NCBI GenBank assembly: GCA_044221315.1
Contig: JBGAPK010000013.1
Location: 31,941 to 95,940 of the forward strand
Reading direction: 5' to 3'
Origin: JAFEBO01 sp044221315
Lineage (GTDB): Bacteria > Planctomycetota > Phycisphaerae > Phycisphaerales > UBA1924
DNA length: 64,000 nucleotides
The position numbers were made by a program, and so were the translations under genes. Positions 56,561 to 64,000 of the stretch are shown in pieces. The notes below the pieces were generated by a model. That model was not told the DNA's origin, did not search any database, and saw nothing but the letters and a program-made list of their open reading frames with translations. Position 1 is the stretch's first letter, and each line of letters opens with the position of its first letter.

Positions 56561-58267
56561 TTGAATTCCCCAACTTCACAAGCCGCCAACATCTCGCCAA
56601 CCCCGACTCCGGGCGGCGCCGATGGATCGGGCCGCGGGCAGCATCACACCGAAGCGCATGACCTGCACGCGCTCGGGGGAGTGCTGGCGGCGGCGATCCG
56701 AATCGTGGCGAGCTTTACGCTCCTATCCCGCCTGACCGGTCTGGTGCGGGATGTGCTCACGGCCAGGATCTTCGGCGACACCGGCGTGGGCTCGGCGTTC
56801 AATGCCGCGTTTCAGATTCCAAACGTCTTCCGCAGGCTCTTTGGCGAGGGAGCTCTCTCGGCGGCGTTCCTTCCGGAATACACGACATTGCGCAAGACGG
56901 ATGCGGGAGCCTCGGATCAGCTCGCGTCCTTGACGCTGCGAGCGCTGGCAGTGGTCACCGGTTCGATCGTGCTGCTTGTGGAGGTTGCGCTCCTGGCCGT
57001 CTTGCTGATCGGCGCGCCCGACCCGGAGAGGACGCTATCCCTGCGACTCATGATGCTGATGCTTCCCATGATGCCGATGGTCTGCACCACGGCGATTCTC
57101 GGGGGCGTACTTCAGGCGCGCGGTCGGTTCGGGCCGCCCGCCGCGGCCCCGCTGATTCTCAACCTGGCGATGATCGGGGCGGCGCTGGTGCCGTTCGTCT
57201 GGCGGACGGAATCCCGTGAACAGTCGGCGTATCTCGTGGGGGGGGCCGCGATCCTGGCGAGCATTCTGCAGATCGTGTGGTCGCTTGCGGCGCTCCGCGG
57301 CCTGGTGCGCTGGACTCGGGTGACGACCGGCGCCCGTGACGCAGCCGCCCGAGTGCTCAAGCGATTTGTGCCTGTGCTGCTCGGATTGGGGACTCTCCAA
57401 CTCAACACGATGATGGACACCCTCATCGCGATGTGGCCGATCTGGGTGGGGCCGACGATGTTCGGGTTCGCGGTCACTCTCGACGACGCGTCGAACTCAA
57501 TCCTGTCGTATACCGCACGTCTCTATCAGTTTCCCCTGGGCGTCTTCGGAATTGCGGTTGCGACCGCCGTTTTCCCGCTGCTCTCACGCACGGCCGCGCA
57601 TTCGCTGGCGTTCGTCGATGTGCTGCGGCGTGGCGTCCGCCTGTCCCTCTTCATTGGGATTCCGGCCAGCATCGGCCTGATCGTCGTGCGGGAGGATCTC
57701 GTGCGGACGATGTTCCCCGGATTCTCGCTCCAAGGGCTCGAGCGTTCGGCTTTGGCGGTGGCCTGCTACGCGCCGGCCGTCTGGGCCTACTCACTGAACC
57801 ACGTTCTCACCCGCGCCTTCTACGCCAAGGGCGATACGACCACGCCGATGCGGGTTGCCGTGGCGATGGTCGGGTGCAACTTCCTGCTGAATCTGAGCCT
57901 GATCTGGCCCCTCCGGGAATCCGGGCTGGCGCTCTCGACCGGTGTTTGTGCTGTGGCGCAGGCGTTCATCGTCGCGGGGCTCGCCAAGTCCCGCCTCGGG
58001 GCGGACGTCTTTGACGGGGCAACCGTGAAGGCGGCATGCAGGATTGCTCTGGTTGCCGCGCTGATGGGCGGTGCGGTCTGGCTGACCATCCGGGTCTGGC
58101 CTGCGCCGTCGGGCTGGTGGGGACACTTCGTCCGACTGAGCGCCGCCACCGGCCTGGGAGGCTTCAGTTACGGCGTGCTGGCCTTTGTGATCCGGCTCGA
58201 GGAACTCCGCTGGCTGCTCCGACGCGGACCGGCGGGCTCGGCGGCCGAGTCGATGATTCTCGAGTAG
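56561..58267 (+). CDS. murJ: Lipid II flippase MurJ (MviN)
   Basis: Moves lipid II across the cytoplasmic membrane for peptidoglycan synthesis. 568 residues with about 14 membrane helices. Landmarks: FTLLSRLTGLVRDVLTARIF, NVFRRLFGEGALSAAFLPEY, and LGTLQLNTMMDTLIAMWP. A hydrophilic N-terminus (residues 1-45) precedes the first helix. A TTG start is used. It shows that this organism makes peptidoglycan by the usual route. Confidence 0.94.
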   Translation: MNSPTSQAANISPTPTPGGADGSGRGQHHTEAHDLHALGGVLAAAIRIVASFTLLSRLTGLVRDVLTARIFGDTGVGSAFNAAFQIPNVFRRLFGEGALSAAFLPEYTTLRKTDAGASDQLASLTLRALAVVTGSIVLLVEVALLAVLLIGAPDPERTLSLRLMMLMLPMMPMVCTTAILGGVLQARGRFGPPAAAPLILNLAMIGAALVPFVWRTESREQSAYLVGGAAILASILQIVWSLAALRGLVRWTRVTTGARDAAARVLKRFVPVLLGLGTLQLNTMMDTLIAMWPIWVGPTMFGFAVTLDDASNSILSYTARLYQFPLGVFGIAVATAVFPLLSRTAAHSLAFVDVLRRGVRLSLFIGIPASIGLIVVREDLVRTMFPGFSLQGLERSALAVACYAPAVWAYSLNHVLTRAFYAKGDTTTPMRVAVAMVGCNFLLNLSLIWPLRESGLALSTGVCAVAQAFIVAGLAKSRLGADVFDGATVKAACRIALVAALMGGAVWLTIRVWPAPSGWWGHFVRLSAATGLGGFSYGVLAFVIRLEELRWLLRRGPAGSAAESMILE

Positions 58268-58302
58268 GCCCCCCGCACCATGCCCCCGGACACCCACCGG
58301 CT

Positions 58303-58311
58303 TGGTATGAT
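58303..58311 (+). promoter_or_regulatory. Candidate extended -10 promoter of the entericidin-like gene
   Basis: TGGTATGAT (58303-58311): TG-n-TATGAT. It lies about 50 bases before the ATG at 58364. No -35 was seen. Confidence 0.4.
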
Positions 58312-58363
58312 CTGCCCGCAAAAAACCGGTGCCCGATTCGGGCGCCACTCAGGAGATTGCAAG

Positions 58364-58579
58364 ATGAACGCACGCGCAAAGAACATCGGTCGGACGCTCG
58401 CCCTGGTCGCCTCGGTCGCTTCGCTCCCGCTCGTTCTGACGGCCTGCAACACGGTCAAGGGCGCCGGCACCGACCTCGAAGAGACCAGCGATAACACCAA
58501 AAAGGCCTTCGGCGGGAGCAGCAGCAGCTCCTCCACCAAGACGACGTCGAGCAACGACACGTCCAGCACCAAGAAGTAA
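58364..58579 (+). CDS. Entericidin-like small lipoprotein
   Basis: A 71-residue protein. SLPLVLTAC gives a lipobox-like site with Cys28, followed by NTVKGAGTDLEETSDNTKK, the entericidin/EcnB pattern (CNTxxGAGxD). The rest is Ser/Thr/Lys-rich. AGGAG is about 10 bases before the ATG. In E. coli, entericidins form an antidote/toxin pair; no second copy is seen here, so a simple envelope lipoprotein role is likely. Confidence 0.8.
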   Translation: MNARAKNIGRTLALVASVASLPLVLTACNTVKGAGTDLEETSDNTKKAFGGSSSSSSTKTTSSNDTSSTKK

Positions 58580-58585
58580 TGCTCC

Positions 58586-59440
58586 GTGGCGATTGACCTC
58601 ACCGGACGCACGATCGCGATCACCGGCGCAAGCTCGGGGATCGGGCGTGCGACGGCGGTCGCCTGCGCACGTGCCGGAATGAATGTTGTTCTTGGCGCCC
58701 GTCGCGCCGACAAGCTCCGTGAGGTCGCCGAGCAGATCCGTGCTGCCGGCGGCAACGCCGAGGCGGTCGTCATGGACGTCGTGAAGCCGGGCGACAACTC
58801 CCGCCTGATCGATGCCGCGCTGGCCGCCTTCGGATCGCTGTACAGCGTCTTCTCCAACGCGGGCTATGGCATCGAGCGGACGGTGCTGCAATACACCGAT
58901 CAGGAACTGGACCAGATCTTCAAGACCAACTTCTGGTCGAGCCTCGAACTCATGCGCCTGGGCGCCGCCCACATGCTCAGGAACAACCCCGGGCCCGATC
59001 GGGGACATGTGCTGATCTGCTCGAGCTGCGTAAGCAAGATCGGTCTTCCGAACTTCGCGGCGTATTCGGCGACGAAAGCTCTCCAGGATCACTTCGGCCG
59101 TGCCATGCGGATCGAGCTCGCGCCGTCGGGGGTTCATGTTTCCACGGTTCATCCGATCGGCACCAGGACCGAGTTCTTCGACACCGCCAAGGACCTCTCC
59201 GGCGGCGCCCGTGTCAGCATCCAGATGCCGGAGATCGTCAAACAACCGGCAGAGACCGTTGCCAATGCGATCGTCCGCTGCCTGAGGAAGCCCAAGGGCG
59301 AGGTATGGACCAGCCTGCCGATGCGGGCGTCACTCGCCTTTGCCACTCTCGCACCCTCGCTCGCCGACTGGCTGCTCGCCCGCCGGCAACGCCACCACCA
59401 GCAAGATCAGGACCGCAGCAAATCACGGCCGCACAAGTAG
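58586..59440 (+). CDS. Short-chain dehydrogenase/reductase
   Basis: A 284-residue classical SDR. TGASSGIGRATAVACARAG binds NAD(P); NAGYG, the catalytic Ser region (LICSSCVSKIG) and YSATK are in place. Substrate unknown. A GTG start is used. It ends overlapping convergent ispF by 18 bases (59423-59440). The last 25 residues are Gln/His/Arg-rich and fall partly in the overlap. Confidence 0.9.
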   Translation: MAIDLTGRTIAITGASSGIGRATAVACARAGMNVVLGARRADKLREVAEQIRAAGGNAEAVVMDVVKPGDNSRLIDAALAAFGSLYSVFSNAGYGIERTVLQYTDQELDQIFKTNFWSSLELMRLGAAHMLRNNPGPDRGHVLICSSCVSKIGLPNFAAYSATKALQDHFGRAMRIELAPSGVHVSTVHPIGTRTEFFDTAKDLSGGARVSIQMPEIVKQPAETVANAIVRCLRKPKGEVWTSLPMRASLAFATLAPSLADWLLARRQRHHQQDQDRSKSRPHK

Positions 59441-59935
59441 CGCGACCGCATGCACTTCGACGGCGCGCGACTCCCCCACCGCGTCCACTTTTTCGTGCGT
59501 CTTGCCCTTGATACCGACGCGAGAGTCATCGATATCGAGCGCCGCCCCGATGTTGGAACGCATCGCCGCCTTGTGGTGGCCAATCTTGGGCGTCTCCAGA
59601 ATCACCGTTGCATCGATGTTCGCGACCACCCAACCCAACTCGCGCACCCGCCGGGCTGCTTCCTTCAGAAATTCCCGCGAGTCTCGGGAATCGTGGCGCG
59701 GGTCGGTGTCGGGGAAGAGTTGGCCAATATCCGGCAGGCCGACGGCGGCCAACAGCGCATCGGTCACGGCGTGCAGCAGGGCATCGCCATCGCTGTGGGC
59801 GACCGGGCCGCGGGCTGATTCAAGCCGCACCCCTCCCAGCACCAGCGGTCTACCGGCCCCTTGAGGAGCGACCGCCTCAAGCCTGTGCAGGTCGTAGCCG
59901 TGCCCGATCCTGACCAAATCTGCGAGGTTCTCCAT
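59423..59935 (-). CDS. ispF: 2-C-methyl-D-erythritol 2,4-cyclodiphosphate synthase
   Basis: Fifth step of the MEP isoprenoid pathway. 170 residues, normal length. RIGHGYDLHR has the metal ligands Asp15 and His17, HSDGDALLHA has His55, and IGHHKAAMRSNIGAAL and GIKGKTHEKVD complete the active site. It is a trimer in known cases. The 3' end overlaps the SDR gene tail-to-tail. Confidence 0.97.
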   Translation of the reverse strand: MENLADLVRIGHGYDLHRLEAVAPQGAGRPLVLGGVRLESARGPVAHSDGDALLHAVTDALLAAVGLPDIGQLFPDTDPRHDSRDSREFLKEAARRVRELGWVVANIDATVILETPKIGHHKAAMRSNIGAALDIDDSRVGIKGKTHEKVDAVGESRAVEVHAVALLVRP

Positions 59936-60084
59936 GGACGGCCAGTCTAGCTGCGGAATGCCGATCGAATTCCGAACGATCTTTGGGACAAATCACGACG
60001 AAAGAGCGGAGAGCCGATACATTTCGGACGCACTCACCGTCCCCTTCCAAACCCCTTCCCAGACCGGCACGTTCGGAGACGACC

Positions 60085-60630
60085 ATGCACCTCGGCCGCG
60101 CACTCTTAGCCCTGCTCGTACTTCTCCCGCTCGCCGGGTGCAACATCTACCGGCCCGGCGGATCGATGCGGTCGAACGACACATTCACGTTCATCTCGAA
60201 CGAGGAATACCCGGTCACGGTGACCCTCGTGGACGTCCGCAGCGGCGAGCCGATCTGGACGGCGGACGTGCCGGTCGGCAAGCAGCTCACTTTCCGGTTC
60301 CACGAGGCGCAGTACAAGGACAATCCGGCCAATCCGGACGCCATGCGGTGGCAGTTCTTTGACCGCCCGACAAACGCCGGCGAGCTCAACAGCATCATGC
60401 CCGTGCCGGACAAATTCAGCCGGCGGTTCGATGTCTCGATCCGCAAGACGCCTGAGTACGCGGCGGGAGCCGACGTCCACGACCAGCCCGTGATGGGTTC
60501 ATCCCGGCCAATGCCCTCGCCCCCCGGGATGTCGGTGCCTTCGCCGACGAAGCCGGAGACCCCGACGAAGTCACCGGCTCCGGTCCAGTCGGAGCCGGCG
60601 AAGCCAGCACCGGAAACGGCACCGACTTAG
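60085..60630 (+). CDS. Lipoprotein, unknown function
   Basis: A 181-residue protein. MHLGRALLALLVLLPLAGC is a textbook lipoprotein signal with Cys19 (LAGC). The middle part (TFTFISNEEYPVTVTLVDVR, QLTFRFHEAQ) is beta-rich, and the last 50 residues are Pro/Ser/Thr-rich. I do not recognise the family. A TACATT hexamer at 60018-60023 may be the -10. It converges on the DUF4139-like gene. Confidence 0.78.
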   Translation: MHLGRALLALLVLLPLAGCNIYRPGGSMRSNDTFTFISNEEYPVTVTLVDVRSGEPIWTADVPVGKQLTFRFHEAQYKDNPANPDAMRWQFFDRPTNAGELNSIMPVPDKFSRRFDVSIRKTPEYAAGADVHDQPVMGSSRPMPSPPGMSVPSPTKPETPTKSPAPVQSEPAKPAPETAPT

Positions 60631-60647
60631 TTCGGAGGAAATCTCAT

Positions 60648-60665
60648 TAGGACCCATGGGTCCTA
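60648..60665. repeat. Perfect 18-bp palindrome between convergent genes
   Basis: TAGGACCCATGGGTCCTA is an exact self-complementary sequence (60648-60665), centred 25 bases after the lipoprotein stop and before the DUF4139-like gene end. It has no T run on either side, so a normal terminator is doubtful. Confidence 0.7.
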
Positions 60666-60683
60666 TTCAAATCCTTCGACGCC

Positions 60684-62243
60684 TCACCAGCTGTACTTCA
60701 CCGTGTACCGCACCGTGGTTTCTTTTCCCGGCTCGAGCGTGAGCGGGAACTGGATGGTGTGCGCGTCAACCTTGTCATACTTTTGGCTGGCGCCGGAGAT
60801 TTCCCAGTTGGTCCAGCGGTAGAGGCGCTCGCGGACGATGAGGTCGGTCTTGACCTCCTTGCGGTTGCGGGCGTGGATTTCAATCGTTTCTTCCATCGTG
60901 CGCCGATTGGAGTCGATCTTGAAATCGACCTGCTTGCGGTCCGCGACGACATCAAACGAGGCGCCGAGTTTCAGCAGCACCGTTTCATCCCTGGGGGTGT
61001 GCTTGATGATGTCCTCGCCGACAAACTCCGAGATCGCGTCGGCCGGCTGGCCTCCCTTGGGGATATCGAGCTGGCTGACCCGCACGCGTCCGGCGGGCAG
61101 GGGCACGCCCAGCCCCGATTCCTTGTTGTTCTTAAACCGCAGATACACGTCGATCGTGGTGCGGCCCTGCGCGCCGAAACCCTGATCGGTCATCGGACCG
61201 CCGTAGTCGCCGGGTTCGATCCCCAAGCCGTCATAAACGAGCACCTTCTCGCACGGCACCTTGAGTACGGCGGGAAAGAGCTCGATTTGCTTTGTCGAAT
61301 TATCCGGCAGCGTCGTCGGGCGACCGAGCGTGTAGAGGTGGTACTCGAAGAAGGCCTTCTGCTCGAAGCCGTCGGAGCGATCTTCCATCGCCACCGCCTT
61401 GGCCATCCGTCCGCCAAGGTACCGGTTGTCCTGCGGCTGGATCTTGTTCACGCGTCCGGCAATCAACCGCAGCTGCGCTTCCGGATAGCTCGCGCCCGAC
61501 TGGTTCACGATGCTGACCCAGGAAAAGAAGTCGAGCGTGCCCGAGTTGTTGTCCTTGCCGGGAGCGAACAGCGCGTTGTAGTCTGCCCACCAGGTCATTC
61601 CCGCGGTCTCGTAGCTGATGCGGGCAGTGTGCGTGCCCGGCTGCTGGGTCTCGAGTTCCCAGAGCAGCGTCGGGCGTGTGAGCAGGCCGTTGGGGAGTGC
61701 GGGCAGATCGAAGTTGGTCGCATCGCCGAGGATCTGGACCTTGCCCCCTTCGCCGGATAGGACGATGCCGCCGGCCGTCGAGAGGAGTTTGCCCTTGGTG
61801 TATTGCACATTGTCGCCGACGTGCGCCCCCACCGCGATCTCCTTGTCGATGTACTTTTCGAGCAGTTTCTCGCGACCGATCAGATCAAACTGGAAGTTCT
61901 GTTCGAGCACATGCGTGGTTGTCGGTGCGGTCAGAGACTCGAATGTCACCGTCGTTGGCTCGATCAGCGCGGCGACATCGGTCACACGGACGCTGTTCCG
62001 CCCGTTCTTGAGATCGAGTTTCAGGAATTGGCGCACGGTGCCGAAACCCTGCACCGCGTTCGAAACGCCCGACCAACCTCCGTTGTACCGGGCCTGCGCC
62101 AGCGCATCCCGAGGCACGCCCTGCCCGGGATTCAGCGTGCTGTAGATCGTCACGATCGGAGCGGGATCTGCCTGCCCGAACGCGCTCCCCGCAAGCGAGG
62201 AAAGAACGAGGCATCCGACGGCCGTGCTGCAAAGCGTCTTCAT
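60684..62243 (-). CDS. Exported DUF4139-domain protein
   Basis: A 519-residue protein. MKTLCSTAVGCLVLSSLAGS with a cut after AFGQ is a signal peptide. The body matches DUF4139-type proteins: VTIYSTLNPGQGVPRDALAQ at the start (after a typical IYSxG region), LLWELETQQPGTHTARISYE and TWWADYNALF in the middle, and a beta-rich end (VRVSQLDIPKGG, WEISGASQKYDK). Function unknown; it lies outside the cytoplasm. AGGAG is just before the chosen ATG (62243). Confidence 0.8.
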   Translation of the reverse strand: MKTLCSTAVGCLVLSSLAGSAFGQADPAPIVTIYSTLNPGQGVPRDALAQARYNGGWSGVSNAVQGFGTVRQFLKLDLKNGRNSVRVTDVAALIEPTTVTFESLTAPTTTHVLEQNFQFDLIGREKLLEKYIDKEIAVGAHVGDNVQYTKGKLLSTAGGIVLSGEGGKVQILGDATNFDLPALPNGLLTRPTLLWELETQQPGTHTARISYETAGMTWWADYNALFAPGKDNNSGTLDFFSWVSIVNQSGASYPEAQLRLIAGRVNKIQPQDNRYLGGRMAKAVAMEDRSDGFEQKAFFEYHLYTLGRPTTLPDNSTKQIELFPAVLKVPCEKVLVYDGLGIEPGDYGGPMTDQGFGAQGRTTIDVYLRFKNNKESGLGVPLPAGRVRVSQLDIPKGGQPADAISEFVGEDIIKHTPRDETVLLKLGASFDVVADRKQVDFKIDSNRRTMEETIEIHARNRKEVKTDLIVRERLYRWTNWEISGASQKYDKVDAHTIQFPLTLEPGKETTVRYTVKYSW

Positions 62244-62333
62244 GCGGAACTCCTGGTTGGACCTGGTGACGATACAGCGCCGCGAGGCGCCGGGAGGTTC
62301 ACGCACCGCACGGCCGATTTCCCGTCGCGATTC

Positions 62334-64000
62334 TTATCGCACCCGCGTCAGACGTGCGTATTCGAGCACCAGCGTCTTCGTACCCACGCCGCGAAATCGG
62401 ATCGTCGCCCGGGCGTTTGCGCCCGACGTGATCGTCACGACCTCTCCCTCGCCGAACTGCGGGTGTCGCACGACACTTCCGACCGGGAATGCCGCGTTCT
62501 TCGACGAGCCACCGCCCGACGACCCCGACCATGCTAATTTCGCACGCTTGGAGTCTTTGGCCGCGAATTCGCCCTCGGGTTCGTAGCGCGGTCCGCCGTC
62601 GCTTCCACTCTCGCCGCGCTCGATGAAGTCCTCGAGGCCCCCGAGTGCATCGGCCTGATCGCTGATGAGCACAGAGTCCTTGGGCAGTTCCTCCAGGAAT
62701 CGGCTCGGAATCGTGCGCTCGGGGATTCCCCGCAGCGTGCGGTAGCGGCTGCTGGTCAGGTGCAGCCTCCGCATCGCCCGCGTGATGCCGACGAAGCAGA
62801 GCCGCCGTTCTTCTTCCAGTTGATCCTGCGATTCGCGAGCCCGGCTGTGAGGCAACTGGCCCTCTTCAAGCCCGATGATCGCCACCGCCTTGAACTCAAG
62901 CCCCTTCGCCGCGTGGAGGGTCATCAGCGTGACCGAGCCTTGGGCCGGATCCACGGTGTCGGCATCCGCAACAAGCGCAATCGACTCCAGATACGCCCGC
63001 AGCATCGCCAGCAGCGGCGGCGTCTGGTCGTTCGGCCTTGCGAGCCCGTCGGACTCCTGCGTTTCGGCCGCGGGGTCGGCCATCGCGTCGAATTCCATCT
63101 CGAACTGCCGCGCAGAACTCACGAGTTCGTCGAGGTTGTCCAGCCTCTCCATATCGGCGTCGCTCTGGCTCGCCTTGGCCTGCGTGCGGTACATGGCCTC
63201 GAGGCCGGATTCGCGGATGATGCGAGAGACCAGGTCAGCGAGGCTGGTCGGAACCGAAGAGCCCATGAAAGAGCCGCCGCCGGTCCACTCGTCGATCATC
63301 TGGACGAATTTGCCGACTGCTGCTGCTCCGCGTCCGGCGACGTCGAGAATGCTGTCGGCCTCGTGCATGGCGACGAGGACGGGCATCCCCTTCTGCGCCG
63401 CGTAATCCTCGATTTTTCCGAAGGTCGTCGCGCCAATGCCGCGAGTCGGCGTATTCACGATGCGCCCGAGAGAAACGTCGTCGCTCGGGTTGGCGACGAG
63501 CCTCAGGTACGCAACCGCGTTCTTCACTTCTTCGCGGTCGTAGAAGGCCGTGCCGCGCGCGACGGTGTACGGCACGCCCGCCTGGCGCATCGCATCTTCC
63601 ATCACGCGGCTGAGCGAGTTGGTTCGATAGAAGACCGCCATCTCACGCCAGGCGACCGCCGTCGGCGAGCCCTCGCGGTCGTCCTTCACCCCCTTGAGCC
63701 AATCGACGATCAGCGCCGCCTCGTGATTCTCATCCCGGGCGAGAGTCAGTTCGACCCGCTCGCCGCCGGCCCGCGTCGTGAACAGGTCCTTGTGCTTGCG
63801 TTTCTGGTTGTTGCGGATCAGCATGTCCGCGGCCTTCAGGATCGGGGCGGTCGAGCGGAAGTTCTCGCCCAGCGTGATCACCTTCGTGCCGGGGTAGCTC
63901 TTCTCGAACTCGAGGATGTTGGCGATATCCGCCCCGCGCCAGCCGTAGATCGCCTGATCGGGATCGCCGACCACGCAGATGTTGGGCGACGCCCCCCCAC
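62334..64000 (-). CDS. uvrD: UvrD/PcrA-family DNA helicase, 5' part beyond window
   Basis: The open frame runs off the right edge, so the N-terminal third (with Walker A) is missing; about 555 residues remain. VVGDPDQAIYGWRGAD is motif II/III, ITLGENFRST motif IV region, LMTLHAAKGLEFKAVAI motif V and EERRLCFVGITRAMRRL motif VI. The C-terminus (VGSVVRHPQFGEGEVVTI) is the Tudor-like domain of PcrA/UvrD that can bind RNA polymerase. It unwinds DNA in repair. The long Ser/Gly linker (SGSSGGGSS) before this domain is typical. Confidence 0.95.
   Translation of the reverse strand, partial: GGASPNICVVGDPDQAIYGWRGADIANILEFEKSYPGTKVITLGENFRSTAPILKAADMLIRNNQKRKHKDLFTTRAGGERVELTLARDENHEAALIVDWLKGVKDDREGSPTAVAWREMAVFYRTNSLSRVMEDAMRQAGVPYTVARGTAFYDREEVKNAVAYLRLVANPSDDVSLGRIVNTPTRGIGATTFGKIEDYAAQKGMPVLVAMHEADSILDVAGRGAAAVGKFVQMIDEWTGGGSFMGSSVPTSLADLVSRIIRESGLEAMYRTQAKASQSDADMERLDNLDELVSSARQFEMEFDAMADPAAETQESDGLARPNDQTPPLLAMLRAYLESIALVADADTVDPAQGSVTLMTLHAAKGLEFKAVAIIGLEEGQLPHSRARESQDQLEEERRLCFVGITRAMRRLHLTSSRYRTLRGIPERTIPSRFLEELPKDSVLISDQADALGGLEDFIERGESGSDGGPRYEPEGEFAAKDSKRAKLAWSGSSGGGSSKNAAFPVGSVVRHPQFGEGEVVTITSGANARATIRFRGVGTKTLVLEYARLTRVR

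Overview
The window is a 64 kb chromosomal piece of a high-GC bacterium. It is most likely a member of the Planctomycetota, probably class Phycisphaerae. This is inferred from the mix of genes: several zinc-ribbon membrane proteins, two large Ser/Thr kinases (one with a CHASE2 domain), an exosortase/exopolysaccharide locus, a TPR-YggX fusion, a ribosomal protein S1 with an RGG-like tail, and PilZ-receiver proteins. No phage, transposase, integrase or CRISPR array was seen. The gene content is core plus lineage-specific, coding density is high, and gene strand changes often.

Layout. 1-6 kb: a truncated Gfo/Idh/MocA oxidoreductase, ribosomal protein S1, a membrane zinc-ribbon protein, dut, a cupin, a DUF6714-like protein and trpG. 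6-14 kb: mutS (minus) divergent from a short glycogen phosphorylase, then a minus-strand group of a nitroreductase, a CHASE2 Ser/Thr kinase and an exported protein. 14-21 kb: a small lysine-rich protein, a frameshifted DUF58 gene, a 3D-domain protein, htpX, a second Ser/Thr kinase and infC, which probably starts at ATC and ends at a clear terminator. 21-31 kb: secreted proteins including a cytochrome b562-like one, an 11-copy octamer repeat, a TPR-YggX fusion, pyrD, plsC, rarA, 5-formyl-THF cyclo-ligase, a LysM L,D-transpeptidase and a DUF6159 membrane protein. 32-41 kb: gyrB, two tandem PilZ-receiver paralogues, an EVE protein behind an 11-C tract, tRNA-His, an HD-GYP/SpoIIE pair and lipA. 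41.5-58 kb: a polysaccharide export/exosortase locus (SLBB lipoprotein, exosortase-EpsI fusion, 1533-aa TPR protein, Wzc/CpsD-like protein, nucleotide-sugar epimerase, WecA-like transferase), then ParA, VanZ-like and MurJ. 58-64 kb: an entericidin-like lipoprotein, an SDR, ispF, a lipoprotein, a DUF4139-like protein and the C-terminal part of a UvrD/PcrA helicase.

How the genes work together. The 41.5-58 kb block reads as one envelope module: lipid-carrier glycosyl transfer (WecA-like), nucleotide-sugar modification (SDR epimerase), chain-length or export control (Wzc-like and SLBB), and protein sorting (exosortase plus a large TPR scaffold). It is followed by lipid II flipping (MurJ). Signalling genes are dense: two Ser/Thr kinases, a SpoIIE phosphatase, an HD-GYP protein and two PilZ-receiver proteins, which suggests c-di-GMP and Ser/Thr phosphorylation control of the envelope.

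Most notable observations: short palindromic or octamer repeat elements inserted in frame in pyrD and rarA (and perhaps mutS), with related octamer repeats between genes; a single-base frameshift in the DUF58 gene; a probable ATC start in infC; a poly-C tract next to the -10 of the EVE gene; a Wzc-like ATPase that has lost its Walker A lysine; and two PilZ-receiver paralogues whose receiver sites have decayed in complementary ways.
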